In this document: positions 50,630-63,028 of the stretch, one piece after another | How positions within the stretch are numbered: position 1 is the stretch's first letter | Layout: every line of letters begins with the position of its first letter | NCBI GenBank assembly: GCA_043228905.1 | Contig: JBHGNT010000007.1 | Span: forward strand, 4,464,001 to 4,528,000 | DNA: 64,000 nt | Source of the DNA: Azolla caroliniana | Taxonomy: Eukaryota > Polypodiophyta | Direction of reading: 5' to 3' | Made by a program: the position numbers and the translations under genes | The notes under the pieces: generated by a model | Databases searched by the model: none | What the model was told of the DNA's origin: nothing | What the model saw: only the letters and a program-made list of their open reading frames with translations

Positions 50630-51595
50630 CTAAACCCTAACGATGAGATAGGGTGTAGAATACCACAACAGAACCATGGATACTATAGCCAGAACTTTGC
50701 CCCCAAGCAATATTGCAACCATGCATGTCAAGAGAGCACAGATGGGAACCCTCATCATCCTCTGCTCAAACTTGATAAGTGTGGAGACGGAGCTGATGAT
50801 GACTCGGAGAACCTTGTGGGCAAAGAATGCAGCAAATGATGGAGGGTGCGGATGAACTAGGGTTTCTTTCTCTTCACCATCAGGCAAAATTTGATGGGAT
50901 GGGCAGTGTTGAGGTATCATTATGGTGTTGCCAGTGTGTTGATTAGGGTTTGGATTAGGGTTGGGGTTAGCATGAGAGGAAGAAGAAGAAGAAGAAGAAG
51001 AAGCTCGAGGCATGGTGTCCATGATTGGAGTAGGGTTAAAATGAGAATTAGGGCTTGGGTAAGAATTGGGTTCATGGGTGGAGTTAAAATTACGGTTTGG
51101 GCTAGAATTAGGTTTAGTTTTATGTTTAGATTTTGGTTTAGAATTAGAAGTAGGGTTAAAATGAGAATTAGGGCTTGGGTAAGAATTGGGTTCATGGGTG
51201 GAGTTAAAATTACGGTTTGGGCTAGAATTAGGTTTAGTTTTATGTTTAGATTTTGGTTTAGAATTAGAATTAGAAGTAGGGTTTGGGTTAGGGATGGAAT
51301 GAGAAATAGGGCGGTTAGGGTTACGAATAGAATTAGCACTAGAATTTGGATAAGAATTAGGGTATGGGTTAGGAAGGAAAAGCTTTCCCTTTTCCTCCTC
51401 CTCCTTGTGTTTCATCAGTCTCATTCTCATCCTGCATAACACGGAATACTTCTTCTCCTGCTGCTGTGGATGCGTCTCTTCTTTTAATCCCTTCTTCGTC
51501 CTGTGGATAATCTCCATACCACCTGCATCTTCAGCTTCATGCTGCTTCCTAGTATCCCAACAAGATAGCTTAGAAAGGAAGCCACACATCATCAA
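50630..51595 (-). CDS. Asn/Pro/Ser-rich protein with C-terminal membrane segments, function unknown
   Basis: A single 321-residue frame starting MMMCGFLSKLSCWDTRK. Residues 1-70 are charged with several Lys/Glu runs. Residues 75-225 are built from Asn, Pro and Ser and contain a 41-residue unit (KPKSKHKTKPNSSPNRNFNS and following) repeated twice almost perfectly, then nine Ser from a trinucleotide run and four Asn-Pro pairs. The last 65 residues look conserved and hydrophobic: FAAFFAHKVLRVIISSVSTL, an amphipathic FEQRMMRVP, then two possible membrane spans (ICALLTCMVAILLGG and VLAIVSMVLLWYSTPYLIV). This suggests a tail- or loop-anchored membrane protein with an extended linker. I recognise no family. 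The intact frame through a repeat with no stops supports a real gene. The choice among the three initial Met codons is arbitrary. Confidence 0.6.
   Translation of the reverse strand: MMMCGFLSKLSCWDTRKQHEAEDAGGMEIIHRTKKGLKEETHPQQQEKKYSVLCRMRMRLMKHKEEEEKGKLFLPNPYPNSYPNSSANSIRNPNRPISHSIPNPNPTSNSNSKPKSKHKTKPNSSPNRNFNSTHEPNSYPSPNSHFNPTSNSKPKSKHKTKPNSSPNRNFNSTHEPNSYPSPNSHFNPTPIMDTMPRASSSSSSSSSHANPNPNPNPNQHTGNTIMIPQHCPSHQILPDGEEKETLVHPHPPSFAAFFAHKVLRVIISSVSTLIKFEQRMMRVPICALLTCMVAILLGGKVLAIVSMVLLWYSTPYLIVRV
51022..51270. repeat. Coding minisatellite, two units of about 123 bp made of telomere-like motifs
   Basis: Two nearly identical units (about 51025-51147 and 51148-51270) contain spaced TTAGGG, TTGGGT and GGGTTA motifs. 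They encode the two 41-residue repeats of the minus-strand protein. The 123-bp length keeps the reading frame. Confidence 0.93.
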
Positions 51596-51772
51596 ACAAA
51601 TCGTCCCAGAGCACAGAAATTCAGCAGAACTCTTCAGTGATAAAAAACATCTCCTCGGAACAGGGTAACAAATCTTTATACTTTTGCATAATTAATGGGT
51701 GGGTCCATCATCATCATCAACAACAACAACAATCATCAACATAATATAATGTGCAGTAGTATGCTTTTTCCA

Positions 51773-52161
51773 TTGAAACATTTTTACAGCTATTAACCCT
51801 TTCTCAAGTCATTGAAAGCATGGTGCTTGACTTGACTTCCTTAGGCTTCCCCGATCGATCTTGACTTTCTTAGGCTTGCTCGATGGATCGATCCTTTTTG
51901 GTTCATGACCCTTTCTCAATTCATTGAAACATTTTTACAGCTATTAATCCTTTCTCAAGTCATTGAAACATTTTTACAGCTATTAATCCTTTCTCAAGTC
52001 ATTGAAAGCATGGTGCTTGACTTGACTTCCTTAGGCTTCCTCGATTGATCTTGACTTTCTTAGGCTTGCTCTATCAATCTTGGCCTTCTTAGACTTGCTT
52101 GATCGATCTTGACTTTCTTAGGCTTGCTCGATGGATCGATCCTTTTTGGTTCATGACCCTT
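51773..52161. repeat. Complex tandem repeat with ATTGAAACATTTTTACAGCT units
   Basis: A unit of about 150 bp starts at 51773, a partial 39-bp copy follows at 51923, and an extended copy runs from 51962 to 52161. All start ATTGAAACATTTTTACAGCT. The extended copy contains an internal three-fold repeat of GATC.ATCTTGACTTTCTTAGG-like blocks. Confidence 0.9.
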
Positions 52162-55100
52162 CAATGGAACCGATAAAATGTTAGTCAACCCCTTACGAAG
52201 CACATGTGACGTATCGTGCCCATCAAGTTTCGAACCTCGATCTTCTCCTCCGTTTCATACATCATGCTTTTTTTGGCATGGACATACCCTAGAAGCAAAC
52301 AAGTTTTTATTCAAGGGAAGATCGGAGAGAAGTATGGGAAATGGTTTGGGGAAAGAGCATGGGATTATGTGGAATTGATGATGCCCAAAGGTGATGAAGT
52401 GAAAACTGAATGCTTTTATTACTTCAATATATAATGAAGTGAAATCTGAATACTTTCATTACTTGAAAAAATAATGAAATTTACATTACTTGAATGATAA
52501 CACTTCAATTATCTCAAGAATGTAAGATGACTTAACTTACACATCTCATGCCTAGGACAAGTTCCAAAATTAGGTAAGTCCATGGACATTAAAAATTGGA
52601 TGCAATATTATAATGTCCATTGTAGAAACCCTAGCATGTATTATAATAGCCTTGAGTCAACAAACCATTGTATAATTCATGTGCAGCCAATCAATGCTTA
52701 TTCTACATATTGTCTCATGACTTGTAGAAACCCTAGCATGTATTATATGTTCACAAGATATAATCACTTATTCCAATATTATTATAGAGTGCAACAAATA
52801 TTGTATGTTTCATTTGCATACAGTTATCAATTCTTATTCTAATGTAACGTTGGGGACAAGGAAGTTAATGAAGAAAATTGAGATGTGACAGACTCTTCAA
52901 CAAGAAAGTTGAAGCAAAACAAAACAAAACAATTATAATAAAAATCATTTGGCTTCATTAACTTCCCTTAGTAATACGAGTTTCCCCTAAAGACTCCATC
53001 ACACTTGCCATCCTCTTTCTTTATTTAGTTAGCGGGGTCCTCAAAAGAGAACGAAGGCCAGCTTCTAGGCGGTGACACACAATGTGATCATTTCCTTATT
53101 ATTTTTCTCACCATCGTTTTCAGCTCAATATCTTGTCTGCCAAATGTTAAAACCCCACTTTTTCAGTTGTGATTGTATGACATATATTGCTACATTGTGT
53201 AACATATGAAATTCAATCATTACAAGGCCACCATTCAGTAATAAAAAAATATTACCATGTAGTTTCTTGGGAAAGCCATTTATTTATTGTTATGTTGCAT
53301 TATCCATGGAGATGTAATTTGTGTGTGGATAAAGTTTTAGAATGGAAAGTCGAATACGAAAATGAAAGCGTAGCACCTCATATTGTTCTTTCACATAACA
53401 TATGTATGCAATCATTATGCTTTGAAAAAATATAATATTTGAATAATTTTCTTCTTGAAAGTCTACCCTGAACTAATTAAATTAAATCACGATATCTTTA
53501 TGAAAGGTGAGTTTTGTTATTTCTTCCTTTTCAATTGAAAGAGTCTTGAAGTTTAACATTCCAGGGGCATATGAGATATTGTTCTTGTTTGTTATAATTG
53601 TCCTTCCTTTGCAAGACGATATCTCCATCTAATCTTGTACTTAACAAAGTGCATTTAACTTGCAAGGCCTTTTTGCCAATGTTGACGTTGACATTGGTAC
53701 TAAAGAGACAAGTATATAGGCATGATAAAAGAGCCAAGAAAGACAAAAACGAAGAACCAAAGAACTTGTGGGCACCATACTGTGAAAGGACCTAAATAAT
53801 GTTAAAGCCTATAAAGGTCACTTTGAGCCACAACCTTAACTTGCTTCTCTCCATTTTTCCAGTTTTTTGTAATTGTATTAATAACAAATGTATTAACTAC
53901 AATGGATGGGGTGCTAAATCAAGTGAACCAAACCCAGTTCCAAACTATATCCCTTATCACTTAATTCCTTTGGATAGACCTATTCAGTCATGTTACCTTA
54001 GAGCCAATGCAAATGGTGGACATGATTTCCTAATCTTGCCATAAAACTTGATCTCATCTTAAACCTTGAGGTCAAACCTTAAGGTTCCATCTTAAGTGTT
54101 TGAGCTTTACCTTGTGAACATGGTTGGTTTTCTAGTCATTAGTAAGAGTTCCTTGTGGTTAATGATTTCTTTTGTTGCCTTCTATTTAGTTAACAGAATT
54201 ATTAGACGTGAACGCATAGGGTAAGGCTCTTGCATTCATGTGTTTCTCATTGTTTAATAGTGTTATAATGAATTTCGGAATATGGTTCATCGAGTGAGTT
54301 AGTTCGCTTTGTCAGCGCACTTGAGAATGGTGGACACATGGACACCCTCACTTGCTTCTCTCGCCAACAATAGGGTGTTTGCCCATGGAAACTCTGTAGC
54401 AATGAATCGACAAAATATATATGCCCTCATATGTTAATGGACCAACCTTTTTACTTGACATTTGGCATCACTATATGACGTCTTGTGGGCATAAAATAGG
54501 GGTCAAGATTTTTGTAAGAATAGGGCATATGTAACACTACTTGAGAAAGAATCCATGACAAATAATGCTAAAGTTTTTATTAGTGTGGTCATGTTTTGGC
54601 TTTTTTCATTGTCATTAGCATTTGATAGTTAATATTAGGGTTAATTACTTATTTGTGTTTTTATGTGTTAAAATTTCCATAAACTTGGGTAAATCACACA
54701 TAAAAAGGTAGTGCCAAAGTATCTAGGGCACAAAGGATGCACACAATGACATCAAAGTGGTTCTAACAAGTCCTTCGAGTTTATGAGCTTGTTCTTGAGG
54801 TGATCGTGTGGGTTCTTTGACGAGGATGTACATAGTCAAAAGGTCAGAAATCATAACACTAGGTGCAAAATAGGAAGAATAATGCTCTTTAATACAAGGA
54901 GTACTACTATAAGATCAAAACAATTTTTGGCCAACTAGATAATTGAGATGAATAGGAGGGTAAGGAGTCACAACCATACCATGCAATAGATATATAGCAT
55001 AGAGAAGGTTTTAATCCAATTTAATCATGTTTCTACAATGTTTTAAGCTAAGAAATTATTAAATGGTTTGAGTTCATTGTGTGCTAATCAATATATTGCT

Positions 55101-55417
55101 TGGATTGTTTGTGTATGATCATCAAAGTCAGTTGATCTACGTTAATGGCACATTCAACGTTATCGATGGCTTGTGTGCTATACTCAACTATGTATGGCTG
55201 TAATAGATCAGGAAAAGAGGTCACATCGATCACTAAATGAGGTGTATTTGTGGCCTTAATCATGATATTCATTCTGACGATGACTTTGGTGAAATTCCAA
55301 CAAATTGTTGACAAATAAATATTTGACCCCTCCATCAAAGTAGGTAGACTAGGCCACGTAGGGAGAGGACCGAGATACAAACCTAAGGCAAGACATGGCA
55401 AGGCGAAATAAGAGTCA

Positions 55418-55628
55418 CAATGAAAGGAAATGGAGTCGACTAACTAAGAGTCAATATACATATTAGAGAGGCACAATCCGACACAACACCACACCCTTCT
55501 AATCTTAGTTTTCATGCACTTAGGAACCTCGAAAGGAAATGTAATTGACTAACTAGAGTCAATATGAGTATTAGATAGGACAAACCTACATAGCACCACA
55601 CCCGTCTAATCTTAGTTTTCATGCGAGC
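55418..55628. repeat. Tandem duplication, two copies of about 105 bp
   Basis: Copies starting near 55421 and 55532 share GAAAGGAAATG, GACTAACTA.GAGTCAATAT, CACCACACCC.TCTAATCTTA and GTTTTCATGC. They lie 0.8 kb upstream of the ataxin-10-like gene. Confidence 0.88.
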
Positions 55629-55917
55629 ATTTCATTTCCTTGTTCGTTTCAGAGGGGGGGAAGGAAAAACCATAACAAAACGGACATTACATCTGGAATT
55701 CATTCATCCCAACCGAAGAAGCCCACATATGTCAATAATTTTCCGGTAGCAATAACACGAATCACAGTAGTAGGCACATCGGATTCACTAAATGGCGAGT
55801 GAGTGTTTGTTTGGGTGGAAGAACTGAACCCTCAGTCAGGGTTGGTCACGGGGATGAGAGCAAAGGTGATCGAGAAGAAATAGCATGCAAAAAGGGGCCA
55901 TTACCATTACATTCATT

Positions 55918-56306
55918 TCTGTAACGAAGGAAAAATGTGAAGAGGGGGGGGCATTTCTGTAATTAAAGGAGAATGGGAAGAGGGGTATGTTTGTAATTAA
56001 AGGAAAAATGTGAAGAGGGGGGGCATTTCTGTAATTAAAGGAGAATGGGAAGAGGGGTATGTTTGTAATTAATGGAAAATGTGAAGAAGGACATTTTTGT
56101 AATTAAAGGAGAATGGGAAGAGGGGTATGTTTGTAATTAAAGGAAAATCTGAAGAGGGACATTTTTGTAATTAAAGGAGAATGGGAAGAGGGGTATGTTT
56201 GTAATTAAAGGAAAAATGTGAAGAGGGGGGCATTTCTGTAATTAAAGGAGAATGGGAAGAGGGGTATATTTGTAATTAAAGGAAGATGTGAAGAGGGGCA
56301 TCGGTG
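55918..56306. repeat. Purine-rich minisatellite, at least five 69-bp units, in the ataxin-10-like promoter
   Basis: The unit is GGCATTTCTGTAATTAAAGG followed by AGAATGGGAAGAGGGGTATG and then TTTGTAATTAAAGGAAAA.GTGAAGAGG. Each 69-bp unit is itself a diverged dimer of about 35 bp (TGTAATTAAAGG.....GAAGAGGGG). The array ends about 65 bases before the start codon of the gene at 56372, so it covers the proximal promoter or 5' UTR. Confidence 0.95.
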
Positions 56307-56371
56307 GAATTTAATGGAAACTCTCAGAAGGCGTGAAAAAATTGTTGGTAAACTGATGGTGTGCAGGATCC

Positions 56372-59052
56372 ATGGCTTCTGAAACCCTAAAAAAAATGGA
56401 AGCATCTGCAGCAGCAGCAGCAGCAGAAGAAGAAGAAGAAGAAGAAGAAGAAGAAGAGGGAGAAACAGAAGAAACACAGAGGCTCTTCCTCCTCCTCCTC
56501 TCACCACAGGAAGAAGAAGAAGGATTTCCTGCTTTGTCTTCTTCTTCTTCTTCTTCTCCATTTGTTCTTCACCGTTTGATCCATCTGTCCCGTTCTCCTT
56601 CGCAACGTGCTTTCCTAGCTGCCCGCCATGCAGTACCCCGTCTTCTTCCTCTCTTAACCCTAAATCTCTCTCGTTTTCACACCCTTATCTTGCTCCTCAA
56701 GCTACTGAGAAACCTCTGTGCAGCCGAACCCTCGAATCAGCAATCTTTCTTGGATAGCGATGGTGTCTCTTGTATATCTTTCATCATCACAGAAATCCTC
56801 AAAGGAAAAGAAGGAAAAGCAAAAGCAAAACAAGGACCAAGTAATGAAGAAGATAACGTTCATGTTCAAGAAGGAAACGTGAAGGCAGAAGAAGAAAATG
56901 AAAATGAAGAATTATTTTGCTCTGCTCTTAAAATATCTTTGCAGCTTCTCGGGAATGTGTGTGCAGCAGGGGAAGCTCAAAGGGAAGCTGTTTGGATTTG
57001 TTTCTTCCCTACCAAGCTTCGAACTCTTGTCTCAATAGTGAAAGAATATGGTAAATTAACTGTTATAGACCCACTTTGTATGATTATCTACACATGTAGC
57101 TATGGAGTTAGAGACAGATTAATGGATTTGTGCCATGGAGAAGGAGCTATGCTTGTCTTTGATTGCATTGGATCCTTCAATGGAGATGATGGTAAGTCTT
57201 TTCTTTATCCTTATTCCGTGTTAAGTTTTCTTTTCTTTTTGTGAAAAAATGGGCTTGTTCATGGTTTTGTGTTCATCAAAGCAGTGAGGTTTAACGCTGT
57301 AGGTTGTTTTATGACCTTGTCATCCCATGTGAGATAATGTTATGGTTGGTCTTATTACCCATTGAGCCGCTGCCAATAATTGGTTGTATTGCCATGTTTT
57401 ATGTCCCAGCTAATCAATGATTGATCTGATTATTGTGTCATGCCTTGTGAGAGAATGCCGTATCTGGTTTTGTGACCATGCCATTAATGCGAGTATGATT
57501 GGTCGTGACTTACCATGCCATCCATTTAAATTAATCCATGGTTGGATGTACTATTTCCATGGGAGTTAATGCCATTGATAATGTTATTGCCATCTAAGGT
57601 AATACCATGGATGGTCTTATTACTATTTGTGCTAATGAAATAGCTAATCTATTAATGGATTTTGCTTGTATGTGTATTATTTGTGGGCAACCAAATACAT
57701 TGGGAATGTCCACTTATGGGCAGTTATGAAGACACTTTTCATTACTCCAGAATGAAGAGATCTTCTGGTTAAAAAAGAGTTTTTTTTATCTGGTTCAATA
57801 TTTATACTGATTTTGACGGTTTCTTTTTACATTGTCTTAAGCATATATCTCAATGTTGTTTTAAGAGGGGTCTGAATCTTATTCATATGCATTTCCAATG
57901 TGACAGATTCATGGATAATTTTCATGTGAAATCACTTCATGTGGAACAATAGCTTGGCTCCATAGCTTCATGTCTAATGTCATGAGCTGTTGCAATGAGA
58001 ATTTAATGCCATGGTCCATTATAAAATGTGAGGAATGAATGCATTCAGATGTGTCAGAGATTTTGGCTGAGCATTAGATTCTCGCTTGCTTTTGAGGGTT
58101 AATATTTATGTGTTAAAAATATTTATGTGCTAATGTATCAGGTGCTTCAAGTCATTGGATATCTTCCCTCTTGTTCGAGTTATGCCTCCAAGAGCCCCTG
58201 CTCCCTCGCCTCTTCACACATTTGGGTCATTCTCATAGGCTGTCTTCCGGTACAACAGAATTCTCTGAAAACCAATCAAAGATTTCTTTTTGCACTGAAC
58301 AAGTGATTCTATTGGGCTATGTGGTGGATCTTCTTGAAGATGAGCTAAAGGAAGATACATTTGTGACCGATGAAATGCAACTTCCTTTGCCAAGAGAGAC
58401 AATACTATACTTGAAAGATTTGATACAAGTTTCTTCAAAAGAGCTACAATGTGAAAATATTCATGGGATGAGTCCTTCCATGGTTGATGTATTACGAAAG
58501 TCTCTTGAACTTTTCAAAATCCTCGTTGCATGTGAACATGGGTTTAGGTATTCAATAGCAACCGAGCTTTTGTCCATTGGGTTCATTAGGTTATGCTTAG
58601 AGCTTCTCAAAGACCTCGGACCACCAGAGCTTATTCAAAACGCAATAGAAAAGCATGGTGAAGCTGAATGGACAACAAGAAATGGTCGTTTAAACTTGTC
58701 CACAAGTAATAATCCCTATAAAGGATATCGTAAGGATATTGTAGCAATAGTTGCAAATGTATCATACAAGAATCGGTTTGTACAAGATGAGATTCGGAGC
58801 CTTGGAGGGCTTCCTCTCATCCTACAACAATGTGTTATTGATGAGGAAAACCCATTTTTGAGGGAATGGGGCTTCTGGGCAGTTCGGAACCTTTTGGATG
58901 ATAATTTGGATAATGTGAAAGAAATCTCAGAAATGCAGTTGAAAGGGTTGGTAACCCCTGTCGAGTTGGAGCAAAGAGGGTATAAGGTGGAGATGGATCA
59001 AGCGATTGGGAGGCCAAAGCTGGTTAATGTGTCTTCTTTGAAAGAAGGCTAA
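56372..59052 (+). CDS. Ataxin-10 homologue (2 exons)
   Basis: Exons 56372-57191 and 58142-59052 join in phase 1 (GGAGATGATG/GTAAGT to TATCAG/GTGCTT) and give 576 residues. The N-terminus has a seven-Ala run followed by a twelve-residue Glu run from a GCA/GAA triplet tract, then helical armadillo-like repeats (LLKLLRNLCAAEPSNQQSFL, LQLLGNVCAAGEAQ). The C-terminus holds the ataxin-10 domain: NNPYKGYRKDIVAIVANVSY, VQDEIRSLGGLPLILQQC, then DEENPFLREWGFWAVRNLL. Human ATXN10 is a cytoplasmic armadillo-fold protein linked to cytokinesis and neuronal survival. The plant homologue is little studied. The frame between the N-terminal acidic run and the first helices contains a polar loop (KGKEGKAKAKQG) that probably varies between species. 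The start codon follows the purine-rich minisatellite closely. Confidence 0.92.
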
Positions 59053-59848
59053 AAAGAATGAACCATACTGATACATAAATCAATTAATACGAAAGGAAAT
59101 AATGACTAAAAGTCTGTTTTATCAGATACTCTGGGGTAATGTAATTGTGTACAGTTTAAACACATTTTTTGTATCCTAGATTGACTTTTCCTCACAAGAT
59201 TACATAGTCATTTTTTCCACCGGTTATTGTTCTTGATCATCTTTGTGATGCTTTATGGAATTCTTTTTATTCATTAGTTATCTTCTGTTCAATTAAGAGC
59301 AAGAAGAGTGTATAAATGACACCGATTTGTTAACATGAGGCAAGAATAGAGTATTTCACCAGAGAGAGTATATATTATTGTCTTTAGAGGTTGAATATTA
59401 TATAGGAGACTAAAAATATAATGTTTTCATCTAATACACATGAAAGTGAGAAGTGACTTGATCTCCAAGCCCCAAGGTCAGATGAATATTCCAATTGAGA
59501 GTGCACATTTTGATTCTTGTAAGGATTGGGTTGGTTCAAATATGTGGAAGGCGTAATTGAATGTGATCTAAGCCATTGTATCAAAGTATGATATGCATGA
59601 AATATGTTTACTAGAAACTGAAAGTATGAGACATCGTTGTTTTACAAATATGGTTGAATTTATGCCATCAAGACTCAAACAAGATTTAACACACAATGGT
59701 TTTTGAAAGCTCCATGATCATAAACTTCTTTCCATAATCATAATCTTAACTCATGGTGGAATGATTTTAGACATGGTTTGCAAGCATGAAGTACGCAACT
59801 AATATGTATTAGTGGTGACAGATTGAACTGACACAAAGCTAGGACAAG

Positions 59849-59998
59849 TTTTAATAAGTGCATTTGGGTGATAGCAGGCATGGTCAGCAATGATATCCAA
59901 GATTTGGTGATAGTATCCCCATGTTTTAATAAGTGCATTTGCGTGATAGCAGGCATTGTCAGCAATGATATCCAAGATTTGGTGATAGTATCCCCATG
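59849..59998. repeat. Tandem duplication, two 75-bp copies
   Basis: Near-perfect copies starting at 59849 and 59924 (TTTTAATAAGTGCATTTG...) differ at only two positions I could see. Confidence 0.93.
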
Positions 59999-60204
59999 TG
60001 CCTTACGTCCTCCTGGGGTGGGTGATTTGGTATGTAAATATCTGTGAGAATGTTACCAGTGACTCTATCTGTGTGAACAAGTAGAGTTGTGACATTGATC
60101 TTGAACACAAGTAGAGAGAGAGGGAGGGAGCTTGTTAAACACAAGCAATTGTGAGTTTTTAAAATATGAGGTGAAGGCATGAAAAGATAAAAATCTTAAC
60201 TTAA

Positions 60205-60722
60205 CCATACACTTGATGCTGCTCTAGCTTTTGCTTCTGATCGTATTGACATGCACATATTACACAAAAGCATGAGATAGATTATCTGATCTCTAGCTAG
60301 ATAAGTGTATCCCAAATCAATACTTAAATTGATCATATCCAAGACTTCAAGATGATGCAACATTATATTTTTGCTGATGGCCAGATTTCCAAGTAGAGTT
60401 GTGACATTGGTGTTGAACACTAGAGAGAGAGAGAGGGAGTGAGGGCATGAAAAGATAACAATGTTAACTGAAACTTGAACACTAGAGAGAGAGAGGGAGT
60501 GAGGGCATGAAAAGATAACAATGTTAACTGAAACATACACTTGATACTGCACTAGCTTTTGCTTCTGATCGTATTGACATGCACATATTACACAAAAGCA
60601 TGAGATAGATTATGTGATCTCTAGCTAGATAAGTGTATCCAAAATCATACTTAAATTGATCATATCCAAGACTTCAAGATGATGCCAAGTTATATTTTGC
60701 TGATGGCCAGATTTCCGAAGTA
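60205..60722. repeat. Nested duplication: 190-bp units flanking a 60-bp tandem pair
   Basis: The outer copies (about 60205-60395 and 60533-60722, period about 327) share GCTTTTGCTTCTGATCGTAT through ATCATATCCAAGACTTCAAG and GATGGCCAGATTTCC. Between them lie two copies of a GAACACTAGAGAGAGAGAG block ending GTTAACTGAAAC. A related partial copy is near 60080-60130. Confidence 0.9.
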
Positions 60723-60984
60723 AAATTAAATTAGAGCAATTTCTTTCACATCCCTCTGTTGTTTGTTCTGACACTTTGACAGGTAAACCCTCTTTTTTCC
60801 TCACCTTTGAGAGTTGCCCTCTTTATCTTTTGACTTGAATGAATTTCATTTTAAATTTTCATGTGGTGTTTAACTGATGAGGGTGATTTTGTTTCACTGG
60901 ATATTTTATTTGAGAAAATAAGGATGAATTCACTTCAACCGTCAGATATTTTAAAAAAGTGAAGAAGTTAATGGGAAATGGAAT

Positions 60985-63028
<2,044 letters not shown>

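Larger units (their letters stand above)
51669..56360. other. Intergenic, no gene recognised
   Basis: Spacer of 4.7 kb with the repeats listed separately. A frame at 52216-52434 ends KIGEKYGKWFGERAWDYVEL and has coding-like composition, but I recognise no family and it has no partner exons; it may be a gene fragment. The remaining stretch from 52850 to 55400 is AT-rich and featureless to me. Confidence 0.5.
59053..60984. other. Convergent intergenic spacer, no gene recognised
   Basis: It lies between the 3' ends of the ataxin-10-like and DPM1 genes, so both 3' UTRs and termination sites are here. Three nested tandem-duplication systems fill 59849-60722. No coding frame in the spacer is convincing. 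Confidence 0.6.

Noticed and set aside
50891-51439. Plus-strand 182-codon Arg/Trp/Val-rich frame
   Set aside because: It is the antisense of the telomere-like coding repeat. The minus-strand frame is longer, starts with Met and ends with membrane segments.
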